Part shown: piece after piece, positions 37,501 through 48,200 of the stretch
Position numbering within the stretch: the first letter of the stretch is position 1
Layout of the letters: the number at the start of each line of letters is the position of its first letter
Source of the DNA: Mucilaginibacter sp. KACC 22773
Lineage (GTDB): Bacteria; Bacteroidota; Bacteroidia; Sphingobacteriales; Sphingobacteriaceae
NCBI RefSeq assembly: GCF_028736215.1
Contig: NZ_CP117883.1
Coordinates: 4,836,001-4,900,000 of the forward strand
DNA: 64,000 nt
Reading direction: 5' to 3'
Notes under the pieces: model-generated
Told to the model about the DNA's origin: nothing
The model's database searches: none
Seen by the model: the letters and a program-made list of their open reading frames with translations, nothing else
Made by a program: the position numbers and the translations under genes

Positions 37501-37598
37501 CCAGAAACCAGCTTGTCCTGGGCGCTGGCAAGCGCGGTAAAAAAACACAAAAAAATGATGGTTAGCAGCCATCGGATACGGAAAGTAAAATCTCTCAT
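34554..37598 (-). CDS. SusC/RagA-family TonB-dependent transporter (pair 4)
   Basis: This 1014-residue channel has a signal peptide (about 1-26), a carboxypeptidase-regulatory-like domain (about 30-108), the LDEVVVVGYGVQRKSDLTGS box, a plug with ASPLYVVDGMMVANI and ILKDASSTAIYGSRGANGVI, and a barrel ending GTARLGINLNF. It is shorter than the other three SusCs. Its N-terminal domain resembles that of SusC pair 3. It lies about 310 bp downstream of the HTCS gene, in a separate transcript because a terminator separates them. It is the most likely direct HTCS target. Confidence 0.95.
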   Translation of the reverse strand: MRDFTFRIRWLLTIIFLCFFTALASAQDKLVSGKVVDAGNGTPLVGVSVMVTGTANGVATDADGKFTISVPQKAILRFQSMGYAAVNMAADFSGPMLVKMASAGKTLDEVVVVGYGVQRKSDLTGSVTSIKAADITKIGGSNAAEALQGKAPGVQILNQGGPGTAPSVFIRGLGTNGDASPLYVVDGMMVANITFLAPGDIESMEILKDASSTAIYGSRGANGVILVTTKKGKTGKPVINFTTSHGFQFLTRKYDVANGKEYAQLVNLFKTNAGASPVYNNLDTIGAGTDWIKEVTQKGMVSDYGLSVGGGNENVNYNISASYHKEEGVLKYTDYNRLTLRADNGYKLSTRLSIGHNLSLASSNYNGDGVSNTGRGINSISRISPLLPVYNPDGSFSKGQDIDIVNPFAELYYHKDNKVHPLQFVGNGYLNYNLLDGLVFRSSYGVDYTQNKINKYTPSYNLGANQANQTTIENGYTTVSSWLWENTLTYNKQIGKHHINLLGGYTAQNTNYGGVDVTASGPLTTTDPNYRYIQVYPTTSINSLGALPSSESILSYLFRANYSYMDRYLLTASFRSDGSSKFADGNRWGYFPSVALGWRVSQEKFMENVTWISNLKLRGSWGQTGSNKIANYQTYSTLNQETTYDGVFNGVFYPMATIIAAANRDITWEVSQQSDLGLEFTTLNDHLRIEADYYRRDTKNLLLVLPIPGGSTGTSAAYSNAGTVRNSGFEFQASWNDRVGQFKYGVTVTGSANKNKILDFKGLTSYASDFMVPSTHISKQGFPIGDFYGYKSAGIVQSQAQIDQLNADAATKSGVAGKQYWSGLKPGDLLFKDINGDGFIDGNDKTDIGSPYAKFVGGISITAAYKGFDIAIDMMGSFGGKIYNDSRNQFVSSGLSNLNVEWLDSWTPTHTNTSIPRYAVNTSTTQSSDFNIFDGTYIKARYMELGYTFGKAVVSKLGISSLRIYVNATNPFYITKYKGFSPEVSNAYGVSTIGDDFRTYPVSGTARLGINLNF

Positions 37599-37825
37599 AA
37601 TTTTGGATTTAAAAGTTTAAATAATTGGATTTCGGTCCGGCCAAATTGGGTGCTGACAGGATTTCGAGTGCTAATCTCGATTGAAAACCGCTCTTTTGGA
37701 GGCGGCTAAACGGCCAAACAACGGTGGTAGATTTGCATATTTAAGCCCAAAAAGGGTCATAAAACGCCAATTAAAGCAATTAGCCGGATTACCGCCGTTT
37801 TACGGGCTGTACAAAAAAACATTTC

Positions 37826-37865
37826 AAATAAAAACCCGGCCAGGACGCGACTCCTAAACCGGGTT
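37826..37865 (-). terminator. Terminator of HTCS gene
   Basis: On the minus strand AACCCGG and CCGGGTT form a 7-bp stem with a long loop, followed by TTTATTT. It lies 44 bp after the HTCS stop. The rest of the gap 37599-37825 is the susC upstream region, with no gene and no clear -7 box. Confidence 0.55.
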
Positions 37866-37908
37866 AGATTCATCTACAGGCGCTTTATACATCGGCCAGC
37901 CTGCACCC

Positions 37909-40900
37909 CTACCTGGTATTTTCGGGCGCCATTCCGGCGCCCAGGTTGTAACTTTTAACAAAGGTTTTCCGGTATTTACGGATAAAATCTGACGGGTTCA
38001 TTTCAAAAAGCTTGCAAAATTGTTCCCTGAAATACCTTACATCCTGGAAACCGATTTTGTAGGCCACCTCTTTAATCTGCAAATCGCTTTGGATCATCAG
38101 TTCGGCAGCTTTCCTGAGCTTAATATGCCTGATAAATTCGGAAATATTTAAACCAGATATCGCCTTTACCTTCCGGAACAAATTAGACCTGCTCATCCCC
38201 ATTTCCCTGGTGAACACGGATACCGAAAAGTTTTCATCATCCAAATGTTTTTCGATCAAAGAAATACACTTTGTTAAAAAATAGCTGTATTCCTCCGGAA
38301 TTTTTAAGTTGTTACTCTTCAGCGTCACTTCGTTCAGGAAAAACTGCTTAAGTGTATTCCTGCCTTTTAAAATACTTTTAATACGGGCTACCAGCAGGTC
38401 GTTTTCAAAGGGTTTGGTGATATAATCATCAGCACCGCATTCAACACCCTTTAACTTTATTTCGGGCGAAGAGCTGCCGGTTAAAAGGATTACCGGGATA
38501 TGGCTAAACGAGGGGGAATCTTTTAATTTTGAACAAAACTCAATCCCGCTGAATTCCTTGATTACCACATCGCAAACAATGATGTCAGGATCTGCCTGCA
38601 TCACAATCTCAAGTCCCTCAACAGTATCTTTTGCTTCATAAACGTTGTAGGAATCTTTAAGCAGCTTGCGAAGGTACTGGCGGATATCGCCGTCATCATC
38701 AATAATCAGTACCGATGGTTTGTCCTTTACAATGCTTTCCATCAATTCGCTTACATGATCGGGTTTTTCCGGCTCTTTTAGCAGTCCGGGTTCATGATCT
38801 ATGATGGCTTCGTTCAGGATCTCAAACGCCGATGAATGAAAAACCGGTTTAGTCACCTCGAGGGGTTTTGTTATCGCATCTGCCCCTGGCAACTCAATTT
38901 TGAAAACTGTTCCATCCCCCGGCGTGCTGGTGTATGATAAATGGCCGTTATGAATATCAACATATTTTTTGGCAAGGAATAAACCGATACCAAATCCGCT
39001 TTGGTTGGCCCTATCGGTTGCTTCTTCGCGGTAAAACTTTTCAAAAAGGCGTTCGCCCGCTTCTGCAGAAATTCCGTGCCCGCTGTCATGCACTTCTATT
39101 TCAACCTTATCATTTACCTCCCGGATATACATGGCTACTTTGCCATGATCGGGCGTGAATTTCAGGGCGTTGGAAAGTAAGTTAAATAACACAATCTCAA
39201 TTTTTTCCCTGTCGATGCAGGCCAGTATCTCCTGGTCTATATGCAATTGATAATCAAGATGCTTTGCCTTAGCCTGGTTGTTAAAGCAGGAGAATACCTC
39301 GCGGGCAATGTCCGACAGGCTTACCCATTCTTTTTTCAATTCGGTTAGTTCATTATCTGTCGACCGGAAAAGCAGCAACCTGTCCACAAGGCCCAGCAGC
39401 CTCCTGGCATTCCGGTATACCGAACTCAGGTCTATCAAGTCGATGTTTTTGCCGTTATTTTGTAGTAATTCCTTTATCGGGTTGGCAATAAGTGTGAGCG
39501 GGGTGCGGAATTCGTGCGAAATATTGGTGAAAAAAGCTATCTTCTTTTCATTAAGCTCCTTTTCCTTTTCTACCTTCAGGTTGGCCAGTTTAACTTCATA
39601 GTGCAGCTGATTTTCCTTTTTGTGGTAATAAATGTACCCGTAAACCGATGCGGATATCATACCCATATAAAGCAAATAAGCCCACCAGCTCCTGAACCAT
39701 GGCGGCAGTACGGTAATGGATACTATTTTTTCTTTTGTATTCCATACCCCATAGCCGTTGGTGGCTTTAATATGCAGGGTGTAATTGCCTTCGCTTAATC
39801 TTGAATAATTTAAAACCCGCGCGTTATTAACGTAGTTCCAACTTTTATCCCAGCCTTGCAGGTAATAGGCATACTGTATTTTTTCGGGGAGCGAATACTC
39901 CAGGGCCACATACTCCATAGAAAGTACGGCTTTATCATACGGTAACTGTATTTTATCGATATCGTAAATATTAACCGCGTTTTTTATATAGGCATTATTG
40001 GCGTTAACGTTTTCATTTTCAATATTAACCTGCGTTATCAGCAAATCCGGAAAGTTGTAAAAACGCCTGATGCTATCCGGGTGAAAAATATTAAACCCTT
40101 TTATCCCGCCAAAAAGCAACTCGCCCGACGCCAATTTTCCGGATGCATTAAAATAAAACTGGCTGGATTGCAGCCCGTCTGACCCATAGTAATTTTCGAA
40201 TTTTTTTGTCGCGAGCTTTAATTTTGATAAGCCGTTGAAGGTGCTCATCCATATATTTCCCTTTGCATCGTTTTCGATGTTTAATATCGTGTTGTTGGGC
40301 AGCCCGTTGTTTTCATTATAAAAGGCTATTTTCCCGGTAGCCAGTTCATATGTCATTAAACCTTTCCCGTGGGTACCAATAAATAAGGTGCCATGGGCAA
40401 CAAGCAAACTGCGTACTGCAATATTTGACTGTATTACCGCTGACTGCCCTGTTTGTTTATTAACCCGCACCAGGTTTTTAAAACTGCCCAGCCACAAATT
40501 GCCCTCACCGTCATCGGTCATCGACAGCACGTCGTCTTTAACATCAAAACCTGCCGAAACAAATTCTCCCGCGGCCCTATCAAAATAAAAAAGCCTTTCG
40601 CGCTCAACCCCTGCTTTTTCGCCCCTTAAAAGCGTAGCCCAAATTTTGTCGCCGGCATCCTGGTAAATTTTCCAAACGGATTTTCTGCTGTTCGCACTTT
40701 TTTGAAACGGCACGTTTTTAAACAAATGAGCGCCCGGATCATAAATATCAACCCCGCCCCCAAATGTGGCTACCCATACCTGGTTTTGTTTATCTTTAAT
40801 AATTGATGAAACCCGGTTACTGCTTAACGACCGCGGATTATTATCATCGTGCTGGAAGGTAGTGAATGTATTTTTGCCCCTGTTCCATACACTAATACCC

Positions 40901-42036
40901 GAACCATCTGTGCCAATCCAGATGTTATGGCCTGCATCCTCACCAAACGAAAATGTAAAATTAGATACCAGGCTGTTTTTATTATAAGGCTGATGAACAA
41001 CGGTTATGAACTGGTTTTTCTTCGGGTCGATAACACTAATCCCTCCCCTTAACGTGCCAATCCATTTACGGCTTTGGTTATCCTCGTAAAGGGAATAAAC
41101 CGAGTTACTTGAAAGCGTGCCGGCATCCTGCTGCTGGATAAGGGTGCACTGGCCCCCGCCAAAGATATTTACAGTGCCCACACCCAAACCATCGGTTGCC
41201 AGCCATAGGGTTTTAGTTTTATCAAAGTAAAAATCAAATACTTTGATATTATCAAGCGCCTTATTATCAAAGGCCTGGTGCTTAAGCTGGCTGGTTATGG
41301 TATTAAATGAAAACATGCCGCCGTTTGTGCTTATCCAAAGGTTACCATCGGGCCCTTGCTTCATGCGGTTAGCCAGCGGAAGCGGGCCACTAACCGGCTC
41401 CACTATATTTTTGCCGGGTAAAAACCTGCATAAACCAATATTATCAACAACGAGCCAAATACTACGGTCGTTAAGGATTGCAAGCGCGGTTACAGTGTAT
41501 TTCCATTGCTGTTTTTTTTCGGCATTTAACAAGGGTACCTCAACAGCAAACGCCGCATTTTTATAATAGATCATTAAACCGGCATCTGTTGCCCCGATCA
41601 TCATATTGCCCGACAAATCCTTTTTCAACACGTTAATCACTTTATCAACCGGTACCGGGGCCAAGGCGCCCGCTGAGCCGGATTGGTAAGTTATCCGCGA
41701 AAAACGAAGCGTTTTACTATCCAGGATACCGATTCCCAGGCGGGTGCCAACCCAAATCTGGTCCAGCTGGTCCTGCTCCAGGGCTGTGATGGTATTTTCG
41801 GGCAAACTTGCCGGGTCATTTATTTTATTCCTGAATTTTTTAAAGGTATAGCCGTCAAACCTGTTAAGACCGTCGAGGGTACCAAACCACATAAACCCAA
41901 ATTTATCTTTAAAAATGGTGGTTACGGTATTGTTTGACAGGCCCTGCTCAATCCCCAGGTACGACATGGGAAGCGGGGACGAATCTGCATTATACTTTAA
42001 CAGTAAAAACGCGGTTATAAAAAGCAATTTCTTCAT
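37909..42036 (-). CDS. Hybrid two-component system (HTCS) regulator, AraC output
   Basis: This 1375-residue protein has the full HTCS layout. After a signal-like N-terminus, residues about 20-690 form the two-bladed propeller sensor (Reg_prop repeats such as GLSNNTVTTIFKDKFGFMWF, GTLDGLNRFDGYTF), then a Y_Y_Y domain (about 690-765) and one membrane helix (about 775-797). The HisKA domain has His841 in ISHEFRTPL, followed by an ATPase domain (NLLSNALKF, GFGIGLFLAKKY). A receiver has Asp1156 in IIVCDVVIKEFSG, and an AraC-type HTH closes it (about 1275-1365). It senses an oligosaccharide in the periplasm and activates PUL transcription in one polypeptide. It lies between the giant lyase and SusCD pair 4. 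Confidence 0.97.
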   Translation of the reverse strand: MKKLLFITAFLLLKYNADSSPLPMSYLGIEQGLSNNTVTTIFKDKFGFMWFGTLDGLNRFDGYTFKKFRNKINDPASLPENTITALEQDQLDQIWVGTRLGIGILDSKTLRFSRITYQSGSAGALAPVPVDKVINVLKKDLSGNMMIGATDAGLMIYYKNAAFAVEVPLLNAEKKQQWKYTVTALAILNDRSIWLVVDNIGLCRFLPGKNIVEPVSGPLPLANRMKQGPDGNLWISTNGGMFSFNTITSQLKHQAFDNKALDNIKVFDFYFDKTKTLWLATDGLGVGTVNIFGGGQCTLIQQQDAGTLSSNSVYSLYEDNQSRKWIGTLRGGISVIDPKKNQFITVVHQPYNKNSLVSNFTFSFGEDAGHNIWIGTDGSGISVWNRGKNTFTTFQHDDNNPRSLSSNRVSSIIKDKQNQVWVATFGGGVDIYDPGAHLFKNVPFQKSANSRKSVWKIYQDAGDKIWATLLRGEKAGVERERLFYFDRAAGEFVSAGFDVKDDVLSMTDDGEGNLWLGSFKNLVRVNKQTGQSAVIQSNIAVRSLLVAHGTLFIGTHGKGLMTYELATGKIAFYNENNGLPNNTILNIENDAKGNIWMSTFNGLSKLKLATKKFENYYGSDGLQSSQFYFNASGKLASGELLFGGIKGFNIFHPDSIRRFYNFPDLLITQVNIENENVNANNAYIKNAVNIYDIDKIQLPYDKAVLSMEYVALEYSLPEKIQYAYYLQGWDKSWNYVNNARVLNYSRLSEGNYTLHIKATNGYGVWNTKEKIVSITVLPPWFRSWWAYLLYMGMISASVYGYIYYHKKENQLHYEVKLANLKVEKEKELNEKKIAFFTNISHEFRTPLTLIANPIKELLQNNGKNIDLIDLSSVYRNARRLLGLVDRLLLFRSTDNELTELKKEWVSLSDIAREVFSCFNNQAKAKHLDYQLHIDQEILACIDREKIEIVLFNLLSNALKFTPDHGKVAMYIREVNDKVEIEVHDSGHGISAEAGERLFEKFYREEATDRANQSGFGIGLFLAKKYVDIHNGHLSYTSTPGDGTVFKIELPGADAITKPLEVTKPVFHSSAFEILNEAIIDHEPGLLKEPEKPDHVSELMESIVKDKPSVLIIDDDGDIRQYLRKLLKDSYNVYEAKDTVEGLEIVMQADPDIIVCDVVIKEFSGIEFCSKLKDSPSFSHIPVILLTGSSSPEIKLKGVECGADDYITKPFENDLLVARIKSILKGRNTLKQFFLNEVTLKSNNLKIPEEYSYFLTKCISLIEKHLDDENFSVSVFTREMGMSRSNLFRKVKAISGLNISEFIRHIKLRKAAELMIQSDLQIKEVAYKIGFQDVRYFREQFCKLFEMNPSDFIRKYRKTFVKSYNLGAGMAPENTR

Positions 42037-42195
42037 AAAATGCTGCGGGCTATAGTGCTATTTTTAGCGACAGAATTTACCTGTTTAAGGCGATTTATCA
42101 ATTGGTGTACTAATTTAGCAATTATTAAATTTTTTATCTCTAATAAATGATTGTTTTTTTAACACTTATTTACCTGCCCGCTATCTGCTTAAAGT

Positions 42196-42223
42196 AAAAA
42201 TGGGGCGCAAACCTGCACCCCAT
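42196..42223 (-). terminator. Terminator of the giant lyase gene
   Basis: On the minus strand ATGGGGTGC pairs with GCGCCCCAT (one mismatch or wobble) and TTTTTACTTT follows. It lies about 60 bp after the stop, so the HTCS gene is probably transcribed separately. Confidence 0.6.
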
Positions 42224-42283
42224 CCGGGTTAATACCTTATTTTCATGTAACGCCGCATAAATCGACAGTAGTCATTATCAAAA

Positions 42284-45200
42284 TCAGTTGATAATAATTT
42301 TTACGGCATACTGGTTATTTAGTTGCAAGATATAATTACCTGAAGGTATGTTTGTATTCAATTGTACCGGCAATAGGTTCCCGGATTTTGTTGCAGATTT
42401 TCGGTATACCACTTTACCATAAAAATCGGTGATGGTAAGCTGCACATCACCATCCGGAATAATTGGCGTTGTACGTACGGTGAAATGTCCGTTTACTACC
42501 GGATTTGGATACGTCACAAAACCGGGATTCTCCAAAGCCGGCTTTTGGAATTCCATAGCATTATTCCCGGCCAAACTCAGGGCAAATGATGTCGGCTGGT
42601 AACTGCCCGGCTCGGTTCCGTATATCAGGCTGCCTTTATAGTAAACGCAAACGTGGTTATTGGCGCTCATTGCGCCTGTTTGGTACGAGTAATCATTAGC
42701 CTGGTTAAGCGCCGACCAATCTGCCTTTGCTATCCGGTACTGGATATTTCCCGAACTGGTGAGCGGGTACAACTGCCCTGCCGTCGAGTCTATCTTCAGC
42801 TCCAATTCCGAATCGGCGGTGCTATAGGACGGGCTGAGGCCATAAAACTGTCCGCTGATCTTTGTGGCGCCCAGTTTAGCATAATCTATAAAATAGTTAA
42901 GGCCGGCGTTAGAATCTTTTGTGAAAAAATAGCGGACCTTTATATCCTTGTAGCTTAAGGCCGTATTGCCGGTATTATCAATCCTCAGGTAAGTACTTAT
43001 GGTGCTGCTGCCTGCTGCTATGCTTTGTGTAAAAGCGGTAACGGCTGTTGAAGGCTGAATAAGCGAAGGTTCGGTACCCCAAATTAAAACATTATTTCGG
43101 TACAGGGTAAACTTGCTATTCTCGGCATAAGCTGTGCCCGGCTGATATGAATAATCATTACTTTCATCAAATAACGACCAATCTGAATTGGCCACCCGCG
43201 TTTGGATTTCCCCGGTATTGGTTTGCGGTGCAAGCATAGCCGTACCGTTATCGAACGAATATTCAATATACCCAAAAGCGTTATTCCTTGGCTGGGAAAG
43301 CGAAACGTACCTGCCCTTAATTTTGCTATTGCCCATTTGCGCGTAATCCACGTAGAAATTTATTCCCGCGTAATTTTCGGCGGTTATCCAGTAGCGGGCG
43401 GTCAGCTCGCTGTAAGCTACCCCAATGCTATCTGTGCTGGCTATCATCAAATAAGGCTTGATAGTGTTATTTGTTAGTTGCCCATTGTCGCCATCTTTAT
43501 ACAATACTTTTAATTGAACAGGCAATACCCTAAACTGCTGACTTACCGCGGCCGAATCATACTGAAAATTGCCCTGCTGCATGGCGGTAATAGTAACAGT
43601 ACCAGGCCCCACAAGGTGTACAAGCCCATTGTTAACAGCAGCCACCCCAGGATTTGAGCTGATAAAAGTAACCGGAAGCGAAGAGGTGGATGATGCTGTT
43701 ATGGTAAAATCAGCATCGCCAAGGCGCTTAACGCTGATTGGATTAAAAGTGATTTGCTGTGTTTTTTTACTAACGATTAACGTTTGAGAAACCGGTATAG
43801 CCGGACGGAAAAGATCAAAACCAGCCTGGGAAGCCGTTATGCTGACAGTATCGGCCTTGATGATATGTAACTTTCCGTTAACAACCGAAACTACCGAAGT
43901 ATCAGAACTGGTATACAAAACCGGCAGGCCGGAAGAAGCCGTGGCGGCAGGGTCAAAATCCGCATCGCCAACAAATTTGGCCGGCATGGCAGCAAAGGTA
44001 ATAGCCTGGTCTTTTCCGGTTAAACCGGCTATTTCGGCTGTACTTAAAGCGCGGCCGTAAATCCTGAAATCGTCAATAGCACCTTTAAACATCGGGTCGT
44101 TAAACTGCGATTTGCCCAGATAGTTCTGGGTAGTATTGCCCAGGTCGGCGGGTTTGATGGTGATTGTGGTACTTGTTGCCACAAGCGCGCCGTTAATGAA
44201 CATACTAAGCGTGTTGCCGGATTGCGTAATGGCAAGGTGTGTCCAGGTATTTAACGGGAAAGTATAGTTATACCTCAGGTTCAATTCGGCCGGCGTGCCG
44301 TTTTTTATACCGTACCCTACAATTGATTTACCACCGGTAACACCTGTTTGCACGGTTAAAAACATATAATTAGTGGTGCTTGAGCCAAAGTCAAATACCC
44401 GCATCCAGTTTGAAAGGGCATCCATTTTTACCCATGCCGCTATAGTAAAGTTGTTCAGGGTACTTACAAACCCTGCAGGCAGCGTAGCGTAGGCGGTTGA
44501 CGTGCCATTTAAATAAAGCGACTGATCAATATAACCGGCCTGTCTTACTGCCGCAGTTGCCATACTGCCATGCACAGCGCTCCAGGAATCGAGTATTTGG
44601 GTTCCGCCGGCTTCATTAAACCTGTAATAATGTACCTGGCCAATATTTGGGGTAGCAACGGCTACGGCGCTGTTAGGGTTATCGGCATTATTGATAACGG
44701 CCGAAACTACGTAATAATAAGTGGTACCGTTAACCACAGTAGTATCTGCAAACCTGTTTGTTGCTACATTAGCTAATATCGTAAATGGTCCTGCCTGGCT
44801 GGCCGAACGTTTTACATTATAAGCCGCACCATTCAGTGCATCCCATTCAAGGATTGTTTTTTTATCGCCGCTTGCCACATTAAGCCCGTCGACAACATTG
44901 CTTTTAATAACAAAAGTGATAATAGCGGTAGCGGTTAAAGTATCATTAGAGGCACTTACCGATACCGGGAAAGTGCCAACCTGTACCGGCGTTCCTGAAA
45001 TAATTCCTGTAGCGGTATTTATAGCTAAACCGGGAGGCAAGCCGGTTGCATTAAAGCTTTTGGGCGAATTTATTGCTGTAACCTGGTAACTGAAGGCAGA
45101 CCCTACAATGGCCTTAGCCGAATCGGCGCTGGTTAGTAGCGGTGGTGTTGTTCGGTTATCCCTTAAAATTACATCATTGCCGGTACCGCCCTTGTAACTG

Positions 45201-48200
45201 ATGCGAAAATTGGTACCATTAATGTTGACCATCGACAATTCAGGCAGATTTTTAAAAGTTCCGGATACCGCAGCAGTACCGGTATTGTTTATAATAGTAA
45301 AAATAGTCCCCCTGGGAACTGAATCAGCCGACAGGCTTTGAATGGATAATAAAGGAGCGTTCAGCGTAACGGAGCCCGCTTTTACCTGGTCGGCACTATC
45401 TTTTGCCACTTTAATTTCGGCTTTTAGGGTAGCATCAACATTCATGGTTAATAGTCCTGTCACCGTCATTGTGCCAATGGCGTTACTACCCGGCGACAAA
45501 AACGATCCTGCACCGCTGCCCGAACCAAGGGTGAGCGCCGCGGCGCAAGTGCCTATACCACCAACGGTACCGGCATTTACCAATACCGGGCTGGTTACCT
45601 GCCCAACGCTATCAATAAGAAAGGCGCCCGCATTTACAGTTGTACCACCGGTATAATTATTAGTGCCGGTAAAGCGCAAAGTGCCCGTTCCCTCTTTAAT
45701 AATGGCAATTGCGCCGGATATAATGCCGCCGAAGGTTGTGTTTTTGTTTAATGCGCCAATACTGATAACAGGGCTGCCGTTGTCCCTCCTCATTTGCCCG
45801 TTTCCTGATAATGCACCAAACTGCAGTACACCGGTAAAGGTAAACCCATGGGCATCGGTAAAACCGCTGTTTAACACCCAGCTGGCTTTCGCGCTGCCGG
45901 ATGTAGGCGTATTGAAACGGATGCGTGAGTTGGAGCTTCTGTTTATCGAAATGAAAGTTCCTTCAAAACCGGTGTTATCTCCGTTTAATTGCAAACCCTG
46001 AGTGTTATTGCCATCGTGTTCAAGGGTTCCCTTACCCAGCAGCCTGCCCGCAAGCGCAAGGCCTCCCCCATCAATATACATATAACTTTTTACCGAATCT
46101 TTAACAATTACATCGTTGAAGATAGTGCCGAAGCCATTATTCATCAGTGCCCCACCGTTCAGGATAATCTTACCTGTTCCGGCGGCTCCCGATAGCGGAG
46201 CTCCTATTGTACCAGTTCCTGTACCTCCAAGCTGCAATGCAAAGTTTGGCGGCCACCCGCCGGATCCCCCGCCATTTACAATGGTATTTCCCGAATAGGT
46301 GTTTAGCCCCTTGAGCACAACCGTGCCCGATCCGCTTTTTACAATTCCGCCGCTGCCGCTTATCACCCCGCCCAGGGTTAAAGCTCCTGCATTAGTGGTA
46401 ACAGAAACCGGCCTTGTTATAACCACCGGTAAATTAATAACCTGCCCATTGGCCGAATAGTTATAAATATCGTTCCCCACAGTTACACCGTTACCGGCAA
46501 AGGTATATGCCGCCGCATTGCTGTTAAATATCAGCCTGGGTATTTCCAGGCCGTTAATATCGTTGTTTAACGCAGTTACTGAAGAATTATTAAAAGTTAA
46601 AAGCGCTGGAGAAACAGGCGCCGTAGTGCTTTCCCAGTTGGCAGGGTTTGTCCAGTTGGCGTCGGCTGCTGTTGCGCTCCAGTTGTTTGATGATGCTCCC
46701 GGCACACCAAGCACCTCGGCCGAGTTGCCACTTTCGAGGCTCGATCCCTTCGAGGCAACCACATAATAATAGTATCCGCCGTTGCTTAAATTTTGATCTG
46801 TATAAGTAGTATCTGTCACTCCGCTTGCTATTATTGTATACGGCCCGCCACTGATTGCCGCACGTTTTATGGTGTAAGTAGCCGCGCCGGTGGCCGTATG
46901 CCAGCTAAGGCTGACTTTTGAATCAAGATTGGCGGCACTTAACGACGTAACCAGGGAAGGAGGCAACAGGATACCCGCCTCGTTAGAATTTGAACTTTCC
47001 AACGCACCTGCGCTGGCAGTAACCACATAATAGTTAGGCCCCGGGTAGGGATTGGCATCTGTATAAGCAGTTGATACTACATTTGATACGATTACAGAAT
47101 ACGGCCCGCCCGAAGTTAGCGAACGCTTAACGGTATAGCTGGTAGTATTTGGCGATGCAACCCATGAAAGGCTAACGCTGTTGTCATTTTGTTTAATAAG
47201 TGCAAGCGATGCCGGCGCCGCGGGTGCAACGTTGTTCCTGACGGTAATTATCAGCAAATCGGATCCGGTGCCGTTAGCGTTAGCTGCTTTCATCGTTACC
47301 ACATATTTACCAGGCGTAGTTGGCGAACCGGAAATAACCCCTGTTGTCGGATTGACTGACAGCCCGGGCGGCAATCCATCGGCCTGGAATGAGGTTGATG
47401 AAGGCGATGTAAGTATGGTAAATGAATAGGGCAAATTTACAGTAGCTGTATCTGCGTTTGCACTGGTTATCACCGGCGCCCCGGCAGGAATGGTATTGGT
47501 AATGCCAACATCCGTAAAGGTGGACGAGTTTAACGCTGACGCGTTGTGCGAAGTAACACATAACCCAACGTAGGCTGTGGCCGATATTGGTGTTTCTACA
47601 GTGGAGATACAGGTCCAGTTTATACCGTCTTCTGCATGGTATGCATAAATTCTGGTGCCCAACCGTTCCAATTTCAGCCAGTAAGGCGCACCTGCAATGC
47701 CATGGTTCTGGTAGCCGGCCGGCGGATTATTCCATGATACATTGGTTTTATTCCAGGCCGTGGCACCACGCCAGGAGGCATCCGCCTCGCCCGATTTTTT
47801 GATGAACAACCCCACATATTTGGCATTTTCGGCAAGCGACTCGCGGAACATGACCCCAGCCTTTGCATCGGGGCTGGTATTATCTATGGCAGTTACCCGC
47901 GTAATGATAGCTGCATCGCCGGTTATTTGTTTAAATGCAAAATGGAAAGCATCCGGAGCCGTAAGCGGTGGCACCGGTATATCGGCCCCGGCGCCTTTTA
48001 TGGTCCATGTGCCGTTGCTATTGCCTGCGCTTCCGGCCAACCCCACATTGCCTACATCAATATCAGCAAGGCCTGCAACGCCCGCAAAAGTAGGGTGGGT
48101 AATTGGAGCGGGTATTGTTGCTGTAGAATTATCGGCCGTTTTAAGAAACAAAAATGATTCAACCCCTTCTCCTATCAGGCTATCGAGTTTCAGGGTATAG

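Noticed and set aside
47742..48200. Open frames opposite the giant lyase, including a 152-codon one
   Set aside because: The minus-strand lyase domain is certain. The plus-strand frames have Ala/Pro/Ser-rich low-complexity products typical of antisense shadows.
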